A stretch of DNA of 64,000 nt from an uncultured Tateyamaria sp. Lineage in GTDB: Bacteria; Pseudomonadota; Alphaproteobacteria; Rhodobacterales; Rhodobacteraceae. A program made the translations under genes and the position numbers. The DNA lies in the NCBI RefSeq assembly GCF_947487805.1, contig NZ_CANKXW010000001.1, positions 495,501-559,500 on the forward strand, written 5' to 3'. This document shows, piece by piece, positions 46,176-63,294 of this stretch (position 1 is the first letter of the stretch; the number at the start of each line of letters is the position of its first letter). The notes under the pieces were generated by a model. It had not been told where the DNA came from. It searched no databases and was given only the letters and a program-made list of their open reading frames with translations.

Positions 46176-46895
46176 ATGACATATACATTGATCCCCGGTC
46201 AGTCCCATGACGCGAGCGAAGAAGAAACCATGTCGATGATCCGGTCGGTGCTGACCGAAGACGTCGACGTGCCCAAGGAAAAGCCGGCCCGCAAGGCGAA
46301 GGCAGAAATGGCAAGTCCCGAAATGCGCAGTCCCGACAAGCCTGGTGTCGCGCCCGCACCTGTCCGCGAAGCCTTTGTGACGCGTACACTGAGTGAAGCA
46401 CCACGTCGCCGGGTGACCGACGAAGTGCCAGTGCAACCCGCGTCGCGGCCGTCTTCACGCGATCTGCGCTCGTCCTTGCTCGCCCCCCTGACCGACAGCT
46501 TGCAGACATTGCGCGCCTTCCGTCCCTCGACGCGGCATCTCGCGATAGTCAGCACGGCCCTGCTGATCGTTGTCCGCCCGCATTGGTTCGTCATCGGCAT
46601 CGTGCTCTGCCTGGCCGTGATCATTGCCGCATTCATGGTGCTGAGCGCCGACAGGATTTGGGGTGCGGTTCTGGCGCGTCTCGACCGCATCGAAGCGGTC
46701 GACCCTGCGCGGGCACAAAACCTGCGCACCCGGCTTGATCGATTTGCCTTTCGGTGGGACGCGGTTCTTGACCTGTTTCCCGACGGCATGGTTGACAGCC
46801 TCTATATGCCCGACTTCCAATCCGCCAAGGACACCGAAGCCGCGCATATCGAAGCGATGGGCCAGCGGCTCGACCGGATGGTGCAAGAGGGCTGA
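46176..46895 (+). CDS. Hypothetical membrane protein upstream of secE
   Basis: 239 residues from ATG 46176, preceded by AAGGATGCTGCTG. The N-terminal 110 residues are polar, basic and low-complexity (EEETMSMIRSVLTEDVDVPKEKPARKAKAEM...). Two adjacent hydrophobic segments (about 122-160, IVSTALLIVVRPHWFVIGIVLCLAVIIAAFMVLSA) form a hairpin. The C-terminal 75 residues are soluble and helical (IWGAVLARLDRIEAVDPARAQNLRTRLDRFAFRWDAVLDLFPDG). Family not recognised. Lies 78 bases before secE on the same strand. Confidence 0.72.
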   Translation: MTYTLIPGQSHDASEEETMSMIRSVLTEDVDVPKEKPARKAKAEMASPEMRSPDKPGVAPAPVREAFVTRTLSEAPRRRVTDEVPVQPASRPSSRDLRSSLLAPLTDSLQTLRAFRPSTRHLAIVSTALLIVVRPHWFVIGIVLCLAVIIAAFMVLSADRIWGAVLARLDRIEAVDPARAQNLRTRLDRFAFRWDAVLDLFPDGMVDSLYMPDFQSAKDTEAAHIEAMGQRLDRMVQEG

Positions 46896-46973
46896 GCCCG
46901 CGCGATCCTGACTTGAACTTGGAGGGGGAGGTCGTTACATCCCCTCCATCCGCATCAAGGGACGCGCAAGACA

Positions 46974-47171
46974 ATGGCCACCACCAATCCGCTTCAGTTC
47001 ATTCAGCAGGTTCGTTCCGAAGTCGCCAAGGTCGTCTGGCCGACCCGCCGCGAGGTTCTGCTGACAACGGTGATGGTGTTCATCCTTGCCGCACTCACAG
47101 CCGTGTTTTTCGCCATCGTCGACATCCTGATCCGTGGCGGTCTGGAACAGGTCCTGACCATCTTTGGCTAA
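46974..47171 (+). CDS. secE: Preprotein translocase subunit SecE
   Basis: 65 residues, the short single-helix form. NPLQFIQQVRSEVAKVVWPTRREVLLTTVMVFILAALTAVFFAIVDILI has the conserved amphipathic VxWPTRxE segment and the one membrane helix. Part of the SecYEG channel. Precedes nusG as usual. Confidence 0.95.
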   Translation: MATTNPLQFIQQVRSEVAKVVWPTRREVLLTTVMVFILAALTAVFFAIVDILIRGGLEQVLTIFG

Positions 47172-47193
47172 GACCGGAAAACCGGCCCGGCTC

Positions 47194-47222
47194 TTGCACT
47201 TTGAAAATGCGCAGAGTATTCC
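47194..47222 (+). promoter_or_regulatory. Candidate nusG promoter
   Basis: TTGCAC and TATTCC with a 17-base spacer, 115 bases before nusG and just after a small CCGG-AAAA-CCGG hairpin behind secE. Confidence 0.35.
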
Positions 47223-47337
47223 GCAGGCCTGACCTGAGGGAGGCGCGCGGCGATTCGAGCCCCGCGCCGATTTTTATTCAGGGCAGGGTGCCAACGCATC
47301 AAAACTGATATGGAACAGGCAAGGGGCCAAGAGACAC

Positions 47338-47871
47338 ATGGCGAAACGGTGGTATTCGGTCAGCGTGCTTTCGAACTTCGAAAAGAAGATTGCTGAGACA
47401 ATCCGCACGTCGGTTGCAGAAAATGGCCTCGAGGACGAAATCGACGAAGTGCTGGTGCCGACCGAAGAGGTCATCGAAGTGCGTCGCGGCAAGAAGGTCA
47501 CGACTGAACGCCGTTTCATGCCCGGCTATGTGCTGGTGCACATGGAAATGTCCGACCAGGGCTATCACCTGATCAACTCGATCAATCGCGTTACCGGGTT
47601 CCTTGGTCCTCAGGGCCGCCCGATGCCGATGCGCGATGCCGAGGTCAACCAAATCCTGAACCGCGTTCAGGAAGGCGAAGAGGCACCACGCACCCTCATC
47701 CACTTTGAGATCGGCGAGAAGGTCAAGGTCAACGACGGCCCGTTCGAGGATTTCGACGGCATGGTCGAAGAGGTCGACGACGACAACCAGCGCCTCAAGG
47801 TGACGGTGTCGATCTTTGGTCGCGAAACACCGGTGGAACTTGAGTTCACTCAGGTGACCAAGCAAACCTGA
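47338..47871 (+). CDS. nusG: Transcription termination/antitermination factor NusG
   Basis: 177 residues. KRWYSVSVLSNFEKKIAETI opens the NGN domain, ERRFMPGYVLVHMEM is its conserved core, and the C-terminal KOW domain reads EIGEKVKVNDGPFEDFDGMVEEVD. Couples RNA polymerase to ribosomes or Rho. Followed by a strong terminator, so nusG does not run on into rplK here. Confidence 0.96.
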   Translation: MAKRWYSVSVLSNFEKKIAETIRTSVAENGLEDEIDEVLVPTEEVIEVRRGKKVTTERRFMPGYVLVHMEMSDQGYHLINSINRVTGFLGPQGRPMPMRDAEVNQILNRVQEGEEAPRTLIHFEIGEKVKVNDGPFEDFDGMVEEVDDDNQRLKVTVSIFGRETPVELEFTQVTKQT

Positions 47872-47892
47872 GCGCATCCGTTTCGGAACTCG

Positions 47893-47920
47893 AAAACCCG
47901 CCTCTTCGGGCGGGTTTTTT
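47893..47920 (+). terminator. Rho-independent terminator after nusG
   Basis: Stem AAAACCCGCC / GGCGGGTTTT, six-base loop, ending in six T residues, 22 bases past the nusG stop. Confidence 0.9.
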
Positions 47921-48163
47921 GGTTTCTGATCTTTTGCATTGTGGCGTTATCGCCGCAAGCGCGCCATCAGGTTTCGGCGTTGTTCTGCAATTTCAGACGG
48001 TTGTTGGCACCTGTCCCGGCGTCACTTTCGTGATTCCAAAAAACCTCAAATAAATGCAGGAACACCTGTTGACGTAGACAGCGGATTCACGCCTACTTAT
48101 AGGCAGTGACACACGATATAGATGTGCACCGCAGAGCTGAGCAGCTTATCTTGGGGGACGATT

Positions 48164-49381
48164 ATGATTTTGAAATATGTGAGGGACAGCCTTCCGTGGC
48201 TGGTTCCGTCCGCAGCAATTGCATTCGCGGCAACCGGTTTTCTGGACCGTGGCGATAACACCCAGACCGCCACGACGGCGCCGGCACCTGCCTATGTCGC
48301 GCCTGCGGTCCAGCCTACTGTCGCTCCCGCGCCTGCCAGCGCGCCTCAGACAGTCGCGGCGCAGCTGACGGCAAACCCAGCACCTGTGCAGGAGGAAGTC
48401 GTCGCCCGTCAAGCGACCGCAGCGGACCCCTTGGGTGGATTGCAGCCGATCCAGCAGCCCTTGGCCGAGCCGGTCGTGGCCGCACCCGCACCCGCACCCG
48501 CGCCAGTTCCCGTGCCAGCGCCGGAAGTGTCCAAGCCCGAGCGTTTGGCCGCCCTGACAACGACGCAACCATCCACCCAGTTCTTTACCGCCGGGGGCGC
48601 CGCCCTTCAGGCCAAGGAACAGTGCATGGAAGATCTGCGCAACCTGACCAGCCAGGCGCGCGTTTACTTTCCCAGCGGTGGTCTGACCGCGGATGAAGGC
48701 GGGATTGAACAGGGTCGCCTGATCGGCCTCGTGGCGCAATCCTGCCCCGGTGTTCAGATCCGCGTCGAGGGACATTCGGATCCGTCGGGCGATCCTGCCG
48801 CAAACCTGCGGTTGAGCGAACGTCGCGCGCAGCAGGTGATCCAGCGCATCGGTGCCGGCGGCATCGACACCAGTATGTTCTTTGCCCAAGGCATGGGCGA
48901 CCGCACGCCATCGGGCATCATCGGTCCCAAGCCATCGTCCTTCTATGACCGTCGCGTCGAATTCTCGATCGTCGAAGAAGTGACACGCGTTGCCGTGCGC
49001 ACACCCGTCGCACCCAAGCCGTGGGCCAACGCCTCCTGCGTGGTCGAGCTGGAGCGCGCGGTACAGGGAACGGCCCTGTTCTATGCGCCCCGATCGGTGT
49101 CGCTGCATGCGGACGATCTGGAAACCGCGCTGAGCCTGGCCAACCTCGCGATGGCCTGCCCGCATGCGCGTCTGCGTGTGGTCGGTCACCACTCCTCCGA
49201 CATCCAGGCCCGCGAAGGGTTCCACACCGGTCTGCTGCGCGCCAAGGCGCTGATGGCAATGCTGGTCGGGCGCGGTGTCGCGCCTGAACAGATCATCATC
49301 GCGGCCCCGTCGAAGCCCCTGAACGGTGCCGGTCTGCCCGGCAGCCGAGTTAATTTCGACGTGATCCTCGAAGACGGATAA
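48164..49381 (+). CDS. OmpA-family protein with two peptidoglycan-binding-like domains
   Basis: 405 residues. ATG 48164 follows GGGGGACG. A hydrophobic N-terminal segment (WLVPSAAIAFAATGFL) anchors or exports it; residues about 35-125 are an Ala/Pro-rich spacer. The first OmpA-like domain (about 155-280) has VYFPSGGLTADEGG, RVEGHSDPSGDPAANLRLSERRAQQV and DRRVEFSI. The second (about 295-405) repeats the pattern with ALFYAPRSVSLHADDL, LRVVGHHSSDIQ and SRVNFDVILEDG. Probably tethers the envelope to peptidoglycan. Own transcription unit between nusG and rplK. Confidence 0.85.
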   Translation: MILKYVRDSLPWLVPSAAIAFAATGFLDRGDNTQTATTAPAPAYVAPAVQPTVAPAPASAPQTVAAQLTANPAPVQEEVVARQATAADPLGGLQPIQQPLAEPVVAAPAPAPAPVPVPAPEVSKPERLAALTTTQPSTQFFTAGGAALQAKEQCMEDLRNLTSQARVYFPSGGLTADEGGIEQGRLIGLVAQSCPGVQIRVEGHSDPSGDPAANLRLSERRAQQVIQRIGAGGIDTSMFFAQGMGDRTPSGIIGPKPSSFYDRRVEFSIVEEVTRVAVRTPVAPKPWANASCVVELERAVQGTALFYAPRSVSLHADDLETALSLANLAMACPHARLRVVGHHSSDIQAREGFHTGLLRAKALMAMLVGRGVAPEQIIIAAPSKPLNGAGLPGSRVNFDVILEDG

Positions 49382-49385
49382 TCCC

Positions 49386-49466
49386 TGTCCCCGAGGGGAC
49401 ACATCATTTGGCAGGGCATTATTGCCCTTGAAAAGAACGCAGGAGCGCTGTAATCGGCGCTCCTGT
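49386..49466 (+). terminator. Cluster of hairpins after the OmpA gene
   Basis: TGTCCCC-GA-GGGGACA (49386-49401), a small GGGCA/TGCCC hairpin, and CAGGAGCGC / GCGCTCCTG (about 49440-49465) follow in series before rplK. Candidate termination region and rplK leader structure; no clear T tract. Confidence 0.45.
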
Positions 49467-49579
49467 TGCGTTACGCAGCATCCCATGTGGGAGGCGAGGG
49501 CCACGCGAGGTCCGGACCACACCACATCAACATAGGCCAAGGGACGCGTCCCACGGCTGTTTGAACAGGAGATTGGCAC

Positions 49580-50005
49580 ATGGCCAAGAAACTCGCAGGC
49601 ACCATGAAATTGCAGGTGCCCGCCGGTCAGGCAAACCCTTCCCCGCCGGTTGGTCCGGCACTGGGTCAGCGCGGCATCAACATCATGGAATTCTGCAAGG
49701 CGTTCAACGCCAAGACCGCAGACATGGAGCCCGGCGCCCCATGCCCGACCGTGATCACCTACTACCAGGACAAATCCTTCGCCATGGATATCAAGACGCC
49801 GCCCGCGTCTTACTATCTGAAGAAAGCGGCCAAGGTGAAATCCGGCGCGAACAACCCCTCGCGCGAGACCGTCGGCACCGTGACAGCGGCCCAGGTCAAG
49901 GAAATCGCCGAAGCGAAGATGAAGGATCTGAACGCCAACGATATCGAAGGCGCAATGCAGATCATCCTGGGCTCCGCCCGCTCCATGGGCATCGAGGTGA
50001 AGTAA
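49580..50005 (+). CDS. rplK: 50S ribosomal protein L11
   Basis: 141 residues. [44 protein letters not shown] is the conserved N-terminal (thiostrepton-region) domain; the C-terminal rRNA-binding domain ends [23 protein letters not shown] precedes the ATG. Two bases separate it from rplA. Confidence 0.97.
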   Translation: MAKKLAGTMKLQVPAGQANPSPPVGPALGQRGINIMEFCKAFNAKTADMEPGAPCPTVITYYQDKSFAMDIKTPPASYYLKKAAKVKSGANNPSRETVGTVTAAQVKEIAEAKMKDLNANDIEGAMQIILGSARSMGIEVK

Positions 50006-50006
50006 G

Positions 50007-50705
50007 ATGGCAAAGCTTGGTAAACGCACAAAAGCGGCCCGCGAAGCATTCGCCGGCAAATCGAACCTGACCGTCGAGGACGCCGTGTCCCTGATCAAGG
50101 GCAACGCAAACGCGAAATTCGACGAGACCATCGAAATCTCGATGAACCTCGGCGTTGACCCACGCCACGCTGACCAGATGGTCCGCGGTGTGGTTGGCCT
50201 GCCCAACGGCACGGGCAAGGACGTCCGCGTCGCTGTTTTCGCCCGCGGCCCCAAGGCCGAAGAGGCACAGGCCGCCGGTGCGGACATCGTCGGTGCAGAG
50301 GACCTGATGGAAACCATTCAGGGTGGTACAATCGATTTTGATCGCTGCATCGCGACCCCTGACATGATGCCCATCGTTGGTCGTCTGGGTAAGGTGCTTG
50401 GTCCGCGCAATCTGATGCCGAACCCCAAGGTTGGCACGGTGACAATGGACGTGGCCGAGGCCGTAAAGAACGCCAAAGGCGGCGAAGTGCAGTTCAAGGT
50501 GGAAAAGGCCGGTGTGGTGCACGCAGGCGTCGGCAAGGCGTCCTTTGACGAGGCGAAGCTGGTCGAAAACATCCGCGCCTTCGTGGGCGCCGTGGCCAAG
50601 GCCAAGCCTTCGGGATCCAAGGGCACGTACATGAAGAAAGTGTCCCTGAGCTCGACCATGGGTCCGGGCGTCAGCGTCGATGTGGACAGCGCCGTCGCCG
50701 AGTGA
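50007..50705 (+). CDS. rplA: 50S ribosomal protein L1
   Basis: 232 residues, standard. RADQMVRG-type [60 protein letters not shown] and [17 protein letters not shown] are family blocks. Forms the L1 stalk and, in relatives, represses its own rplKA mRNA. A terminator follows, so rplJL are separately expressed. Confidence 0.97.
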   Translation: MAKLGKRTKAAREAFAGKSNLTVEDAVSLIKGNANAKFDETIEISMNLGVDPRHADQMVRGVVGLPNGTGKDVRVAVFARGPKAEEAQAAGADIVGAEDLMETIQGGTIDFDRCIATPDMMPIVGRLGKVLGPRNLMPNPKVGTVTMDVAEAVKNAKGGEVQFKVEKAGVVHAGVGKASFDEAKLVENIRAFVGAVAKAKPSGSKGTYMKKVSLSSTMGPGVSVDVDSAVAE

Positions 50706-50728
50706 TCGGCTGGCACAATGAGATTTGG

Positions 50729-50764
50729 AAGGGGGCGTGCCTTGGCTGGCGCGCCCTTTTTCTT
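50729..50764 (+). terminator. Rho-independent terminator after rplA
   Basis: Stem AAGGGGGCGTGCC / GGCGCGCCCTT (one G-T pair and a small bulge), loop TTGGCT, ending in TTTTTCTTT. Confidence 0.8.
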
Positions 50765-50840
50765 TGGGGACGGCTAACGCAATCTTAGGACTTCGCCCGA
50801 TAAGCTGCGGTGTAACTCGAAGATGATTGAAGGTGACGAT

Positions 50841-51347
50841 GTGGTGCGTTTCGGGCGGTGTCTTTTCGGTGTTTTTGCTCTGATCCTTGCGGCCGGAGCC
50901 GCATGGACGTCGCCACTTCAATCGCCGACGGATCGGCCGATCCTTGTGGTTTCTGGTGCGATCTCCAATGCAAACACATCGGACAAGGCCGCCTTTGACC
51001 ACGCGATGCTGCGCAATCTGGACTGGGTCGAAGTGGAGACGTTTACCTCCTTTACCGATGGCGCCCAGGTCTTTGCCGGGCCGACACTGCAATCGGTGCT
51101 GGATGCCGTGGGGGCACGCGGCGAAACGCTTCATGCCAGCGCAATCAACGATTACACGGTTCAGATCCCCGTCGCACACGCGCAGCAACACCAAGTCATT
51201 CTGGCCGTCGAACATAATGGGCGCCCGATGCGGATCCGGGACAAAGGGCCAATTTGGGTTGTGTATCCGTTGTCCGAAGCCGCAGCAGCGATGCGGCCGT
51301 TTGACGGGGAAATGATCTGGCAGTTGACCCGGATCAGGGTTGAATGA
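50841..51347 (+). CDS. Exported SUOX-fold-like (molybdopterin-domain) small protein
   Basis: About 168 residues. GTG 50841 (or 50844) follows AAGG at good spacing; an ATG at 50823 is the alternative. Signal peptide RFGRCLFGVFALILAAGAAW, then a mature domain with ILVVSGAIS, MLRNLDWVEVETFTSF, FAGPTLQSVLDAVGA, INDYTVQIPVAH and DKGPIWVVYPLSE, the pattern of the sulfite-oxidase-type molybdopterin domain. The cofactor cysteine is not evident, so it may be a ligand sensor rather than an enzyme. Six bases before the hybrid kinase. Confidence 0.75.
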   Translation: MVRFGRCLFGVFALILAAGAAWTSPLQSPTDRPILVVSGAISNANTSDKAAFDHAMLRNLDWVEVETFTSFTDGAQVFAGPTLQSVLDAVGARGETLHASAINDYTVQIPVAHAQQHQVILAVEHNGRPMRIRDKGPIWVVYPLSEAAAAMRPFDGEMIWQLTRIRVE

Positions 51348-51353
51348 CCCACC

Positions 51354-53174
51354 ATGCTATTCGCAGCGCCAGTGAAACGCAGCCTGATTGCCATCGGGCT
51401 ATGCATCGGTTTGATCATCGCCTTTTCCGAACACCGCAAGACGGTACAGGAGACCGAGCGCCACATGATGTTCTCGGTGTCGAACGCGTCGTGGAAAATC
51501 AGCGAACTTGTCTACGAGGCACAGCGCTTTTTTACCGCGCTGTCTGATCACGCCGCGGGGACCGCTGACCAGCGGGATTTGCAGGTTCAGTTCGAAGTGC
51601 TGTGGAGCAGGTTGCAGATTGTCGTTGCAACGGATTTTCCTGAACGTGCCGCACTGGACGCCCATCTGGAGGCGTTCCAGGCGTGGTTGATCGAGAATGA
51701 TCAAGCGGTGTTCGACCCGGCTGGTATTCCGTCTGGTCGCATGGTTCAGATCCGCAATTCCCTTGAGCCACTCATTGTCAACATACGGCAGATTTGGGTG
51801 AAAGAATTCAATCAGGCGCGCGGCGGCAGCGATCGGGAAGCCGGGACATTGATGCGGGGTCAGCATGCGTTTCAGGAATTTGTGATCGCCGGTCTGCTTG
51901 TCGCGATCGTTCTTTATCTGTTGCTGGAAGTTTATTTCGGCCATCGCGCCCAAAAACGCGAGCAGGACCTGCGCGCGGCCGCCGATGCTGCCAATCGGAC
52001 CAAGTCGGATTTCATCGCCAATGTCAGTCACGAGATCCGCACGCCCCTGAACGGAATTATCAGCATGGCCACCCATCTGGGCGATCATCCGTTGAGCCCC
52101 GAGTTGCGGGAGTGCGTGTCGATCATCGAGGATTCGGGCGGCCTTTTACTCTCGACGATCAATGACGTGCTGGACCTGTCGAAGATTGAAGCCGGGGAGA
52201 TGTCCATTGAATTCCGAGCCTTTGATCCCGAACGCATTTTGAAGCTGGCGCGGGAATTGTATCTGGATCAGGCCCGTGACAAAGGACTGACCCTGGATCT
52301 GGACATTCGCGACCTTCCTTTACCGGCTGTGATCGGAGACGAACGCCGGTGTCGGCAGGTCCTGCACAACCTGGTGTCCAACGCCGTCAAGTTCACCAGC
52401 GAGGGTTCCGTCCGTATCGAGGCGGAATATGCCAGGTTGCGAGACGGGCAATCCGGCTTGCGCATCATCGTCGCGGACACCGGCCCGGGCATCGAGATTG
52501 CAGCGCAGAAGACGATCTTTCAGCCATTTGGCCAGGCAGATGCCACGATTTCGCGGGACTTTGGTGGTACAGGTCTTGGCCTGACCATTTCTCGCAAGCT
52601 GTGTGAGGCAATGGGCGGGGAGTTGATGGTGTCGAGCCGACCGGGCCTTGGCGCCAAGTTCATTGTGACCCTGCCATTCGCGCGCGCGCCCCAGGATACA
52701 TTGGCAAAGGGTGGCAACGGGTCCGCGAAGGTCGAAACACTGTCGCCCTTGGAGGGACGCGTTCTAATCGTGGATGACAATGCGACAAACCGGTTGATCC
52801 TGCGCAAGCTGTTGTCGCGCCAACAACTGGATTTGATGGAGGCGGACAGCGGGCGCGCCGCGCTGGAGGTGCTTGGAACCGAACGTGTGGATCTCGTGCT
52901 GATGGATGTGCAAATGCCCGGCATGAACGGGCTTGAGGCGACAACGCGGCTGCTTGAAGCGGCCAAGCTGGGGGGCTATGCCGCGCCCTCGGTCGTTGCG
53001 GTCACAGCCAACGCGATGCCGGAACAAAGGCAGGCCTATCTTGCCGCAGGCATGACGATGGTTCTGGCGAAACCGGTCTCCAAAGCGGCGCTGATCGATA
53101 CGATGCGCACATGTCTCGAGGCGCGCAAAGCCATGCCAGCGCCCGACCGGTCGAACACTGCCGACGTTGCGTGA
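51354..53174 (+). CDS. Hybrid sensor histidine kinase/response regulator
   Basis: 606 residues. First membrane helix (about 9-25), periplasmic helical sensor of about 150 residues, second helix (about 178-196), HisKA with H226 in ANVSHEIRTPLNGIISM, HATPase with NLVSNAVKFTSEGS, DTGPGIE and GGTGLGLTISRKLCEAMGG, then a receiver domain with D518 in LVLMDVQMPGMNG. No DNA-binding output, so phosphate must pass on to a separate partner. Its exported upstream neighbour is a likely input protein. Confidence 0.93.
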   Translation: MLFAAPVKRSLIAIGLCIGLIIAFSEHRKTVQETERHMMFSVSNASWKISELVYEAQRFFTALSDHAAGTADQRDLQVQFEVLWSRLQIVVATDFPERAALDAHLEAFQAWLIENDQAVFDPAGIPSGRMVQIRNSLEPLIVNIRQIWVKEFNQARGGSDREAGTLMRGQHAFQEFVIAGLLVAIVLYLLLEVYFGHRAQKREQDLRAAADAANRTKSDFIANVSHEIRTPLNGIISMATHLGDHPLSPELRECVSIIEDSGGLLLSTINDVLDLSKIEAGEMSIEFRAFDPERILKLARELYLDQARDKGLTLDLDIRDLPLPAVIGDERRCRQVLHNLVSNAVKFTSEGSVRIEAEYARLRDGQSGLRIIVADTGPGIEIAAQKTIFQPFGQADATISRDFGGTGLGLTISRKLCEAMGGELMVSSRPGLGAKFIVTLPFARAPQDTLAKGGNGSAKVETLSPLEGRVLIVDDNATNRLILRKLLSRQQLDLMEADSGRAALEVLGTERVDLVLMDVQMPGMNGLEATTRLLEAAKLGGYAAPSVVAVTANAMPEQRQAYLAAGMTMVLAKPVSKAALIDTMRTCLEARKAMPAPDRSNTADVA

Positions 53175-53482
53175 TGCGCTGGCAATGCAATGCCGCGCAC
53201 TGCCTTGGCGCCAATTCGTCCTTGGCATTTGCGGGATCACCCACTAGTACACCGACACGAGGGCTTTCGCGCGATTCGCGACGGCCCTCAATTTCGTCCG
53301 AGACGGTGGGTGACTGGACTTTGCCAGTCATAATTCCTGCCTGAGACGGGAAGAGACATTCCAGCCTGGCTCATGTGTTCCAGGCTTTGGGCTGCGACGA
53401 CCCGTTCGGACCCGATTGCCGCGCAACCGCGCGGTGAAAACGAGCCGGAGGGGTCCGCCCCTCCAAGTACTGGAGTAAAACT
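53175..53482 (+). promoter_or_regulatory. rplJ leader region
   Basis: 308 non-coding bases between the kinase and rplJ. They include GGAGGGG-TCCG-CCCCTCC (about 53446-53463) and CCTGG/CCAGG-type pairings upstream (53364-53392). In other bacteria the L10-L12 complex binds such a leader to repress translation; here that is by analogy. The rplJ promoter is expected in the first half. Confidence 0.45.
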
Positions 53483-53995
53483 GTGGATAGAGCCCAGAAA
53501 GAGAAAGTGGTCGACGAACTCGGCCAAATCTTTGAAAGCTCTGGCGTCGTCGTGGTTGCCCACTACGCCGGTCTGACAGTTGCCGAAATGCAGGATCTGC
53601 GCGCCAAGGCGCGGGAAGCGGATGCTGCGGTTCGTGTTGCCAAGAACAGGCTCGCCAAAATCGCCCTGGATGGGAAGCCCTGCGAAAGCATCGCCGACTA
53701 TCTGACGGGTATGACCGTTCTGACCTTCTCCGAAGATCCTGTGGCTGCGGCCAAGGTCGCGGAAGACTTCGCCAAGGGCAACGACAAGTTCGTGATCCTT
53801 GGCGGGGCCATGGGTGAGAACGCTCTGGACCGGGCCGGTGTGACGGCTGTGTCGAAAATGCCTTCGCGCGAGGAGCTTATCAGCACCATCGCGGGCATGC
53901 TTGGCGCACCTGCATCGAACATCGCCGGGGCCATTGGCGCACCTGCAAGCAACATCGCCTCCATCCTCTCGACCATCGAGGAAAAGGCGGCCTAA
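53483..53995 (+). CDS. rplJ: 50S ribosomal protein L10
   Basis: 170 residues from GTG 53483 with GGAG upstream. [45 protein letters not shown] and [13 protein letters not shown] are conserved; the C-terminal helix for L12 binding includes a small repeat ([22 protein letters not shown]). Forms the stalk base with L11 and L12. Confidence 0.96.
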   Translation: MDRAQKEKVVDELGQIFESSGVVVVAHYAGLTVAEMQDLRAKAREADAAVRVAKNRLAKIALDGKPCESIADYLTGMTVLTFSEDPVAAAKVAEDFAKGNDKFVILGGAMGENALDRAGVTAVSKMPSREELISTIAGMLGAPASNIAGAIGAPASNIASILSTIEEKAA

Positions 53996-54064
53996 GGCAC
54001 TGTCAAAGCGGCGTGAGGTCACCTCGCGCGTTGGAACACACTTAAAACGGAAAGAGCTGATAAA

Positions 54065-54439
54065 ATGGCTGATCTGAAAGCACTGGCGGAAAGCATCGTG
54101 GGTCTGACCCTGCTGGAAGCACAAGAACTGAAAACAATCCTCAAAGACGAGTACGGCATCGAGCCTGCAGCCGGTGGCGCAGTCATGATGGCGGGCCCTG
54201 CTGACGCCGGTGGCGCAGCCGAGGAAGAGAAGACAGAATTCGACGTCGTCCTGAAGAACGCGGGCGCTTCGAAAATCAACGTGATCAAAGAAGTTCGCGG
54301 CATCACCGGTCTGGGCCTGAAAGAAGCCAAGGACCTGGTCGAAGCTGGCGGCAAGATCAAAGAAGGCGTCGACAAAGCCGAAGCAGAAGACATCAAGGGC
54401 AAGCTGGAAGCAGCTGGCGCCGAAGTCGAGCTGGCCTAA
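54065..54439 (+). CDS. rplL: 50S ribosomal protein L7/L12
   Basis: 124 residues. N-terminal dimerisation domain ([34 protein letters not shown]), Ala/Gly hinge, and C-terminal factor-binding domain [40 protein letters not shown]. 69 bases after rplJ. A 291-base gap follows before rpoB; it contains CTTTCCT-GGTC-AGGAAAG (about 54458-54476) and a GCAGC/GCTGC hairpin near 54668-54695 that could attenuate or process the transcript. Confidence 0.97.
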   Translation: MADLKALAESIVGLTLLEAQELKTILKDEYGIEPAAGGAVMMAGPADAGGAAEEEKTEFDVVLKNAGASKINVIKEVRGITGLGLKEAKDLVEAGGKIKEGVDKAEAEDIKGKLEAAGAEVELA

Positions 54440-54730
54440 GTCGGACCTTTACGGGGCGCTTTCCTGGTCAGGAAAGTGGGTGGCGCAGCCAAACTGTGCC
54501 AAACCCCTTGAAACCATTGGGCTGGATGCGCATATCGCGTGTCCAGCCCGACCCGTCTTGGCAAGGGCTTTTCCCGAAAAGTCTTTTCCAAGATGTGGTT
54601 TGCAAGGTCGGGAGGCTGCCGGTGGGACGGTGGCCATGAATTGACCTGAAACCCATCGTCTCACGGGTGCAGCGTGCCGGGGCCCGACGGCGCTGCAGCA
54701 TCCAGAGAAACGCTGAAAGGTGACATTCGT

Positions 54731-58867
<4,137 letters not shown>

Positions 58868-58880
58868 CGGATCGTTCAAA

Positions 58881-58934
58881 GGTGGGCAAATTGCCCACCC
58901 TACCAACGCCCGTAGGGTGGGCAATTTGCCCACC
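58881..58934. repeat. REPIN-like perfect inverted repeat between rpoB and rpoC
   Basis: Two 23-base arms (58881-58903 and 58912-58934) are perfect reverse complements around an 8-base loop. Each arm alone is nearly palindromic (GGTGGGCAA-A-TTGCCCACC) and carries a CTAC/GTAG flank, the head motif of REP elements. Two REPs in inverted orientation form a REPIN. It should fold as one long hairpin or two short ones in the rpoBC mRNA. Confidence 0.8.
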
Positions 58935-58971
58935 ACTCTCCCCCGCACCCTCTAATTTGTGAGGAAAAAGA

Positions 58972-63216
<4,245 letters not shown>

Positions 63217-63241
63217 TCTGATCAACCGGACCTGAAATTGC

Positions 63242-63271
63242 AAAACCCCCGTCCACTGCGGCGGGGGTTTT
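63242..63271 (+). terminator. Rho-independent terminator after rpoC
   Basis: 10-bp stem AAAACCCCCG / CGGGGGTTTT with a 10-base loop, ending the rplJL-rpoBC unit and facing the convergent pcaG. Confidence 0.88.
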
Positions 63272-63294
63272 CGTTTGTGCAGATACCTGCCGCG

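Noticed and set aside
48072-48110. Promoter for the OmpA gene (TTGACG ... TATAGG)
   Set aside because: Spacing of 23 bases is too long for a standard sigma-70 promoter.
48146-50317. 723-codon minus-strand open frame over the OmpA gene and rplK
   Set aside because: Crosses several real genes and terminators; no family features.
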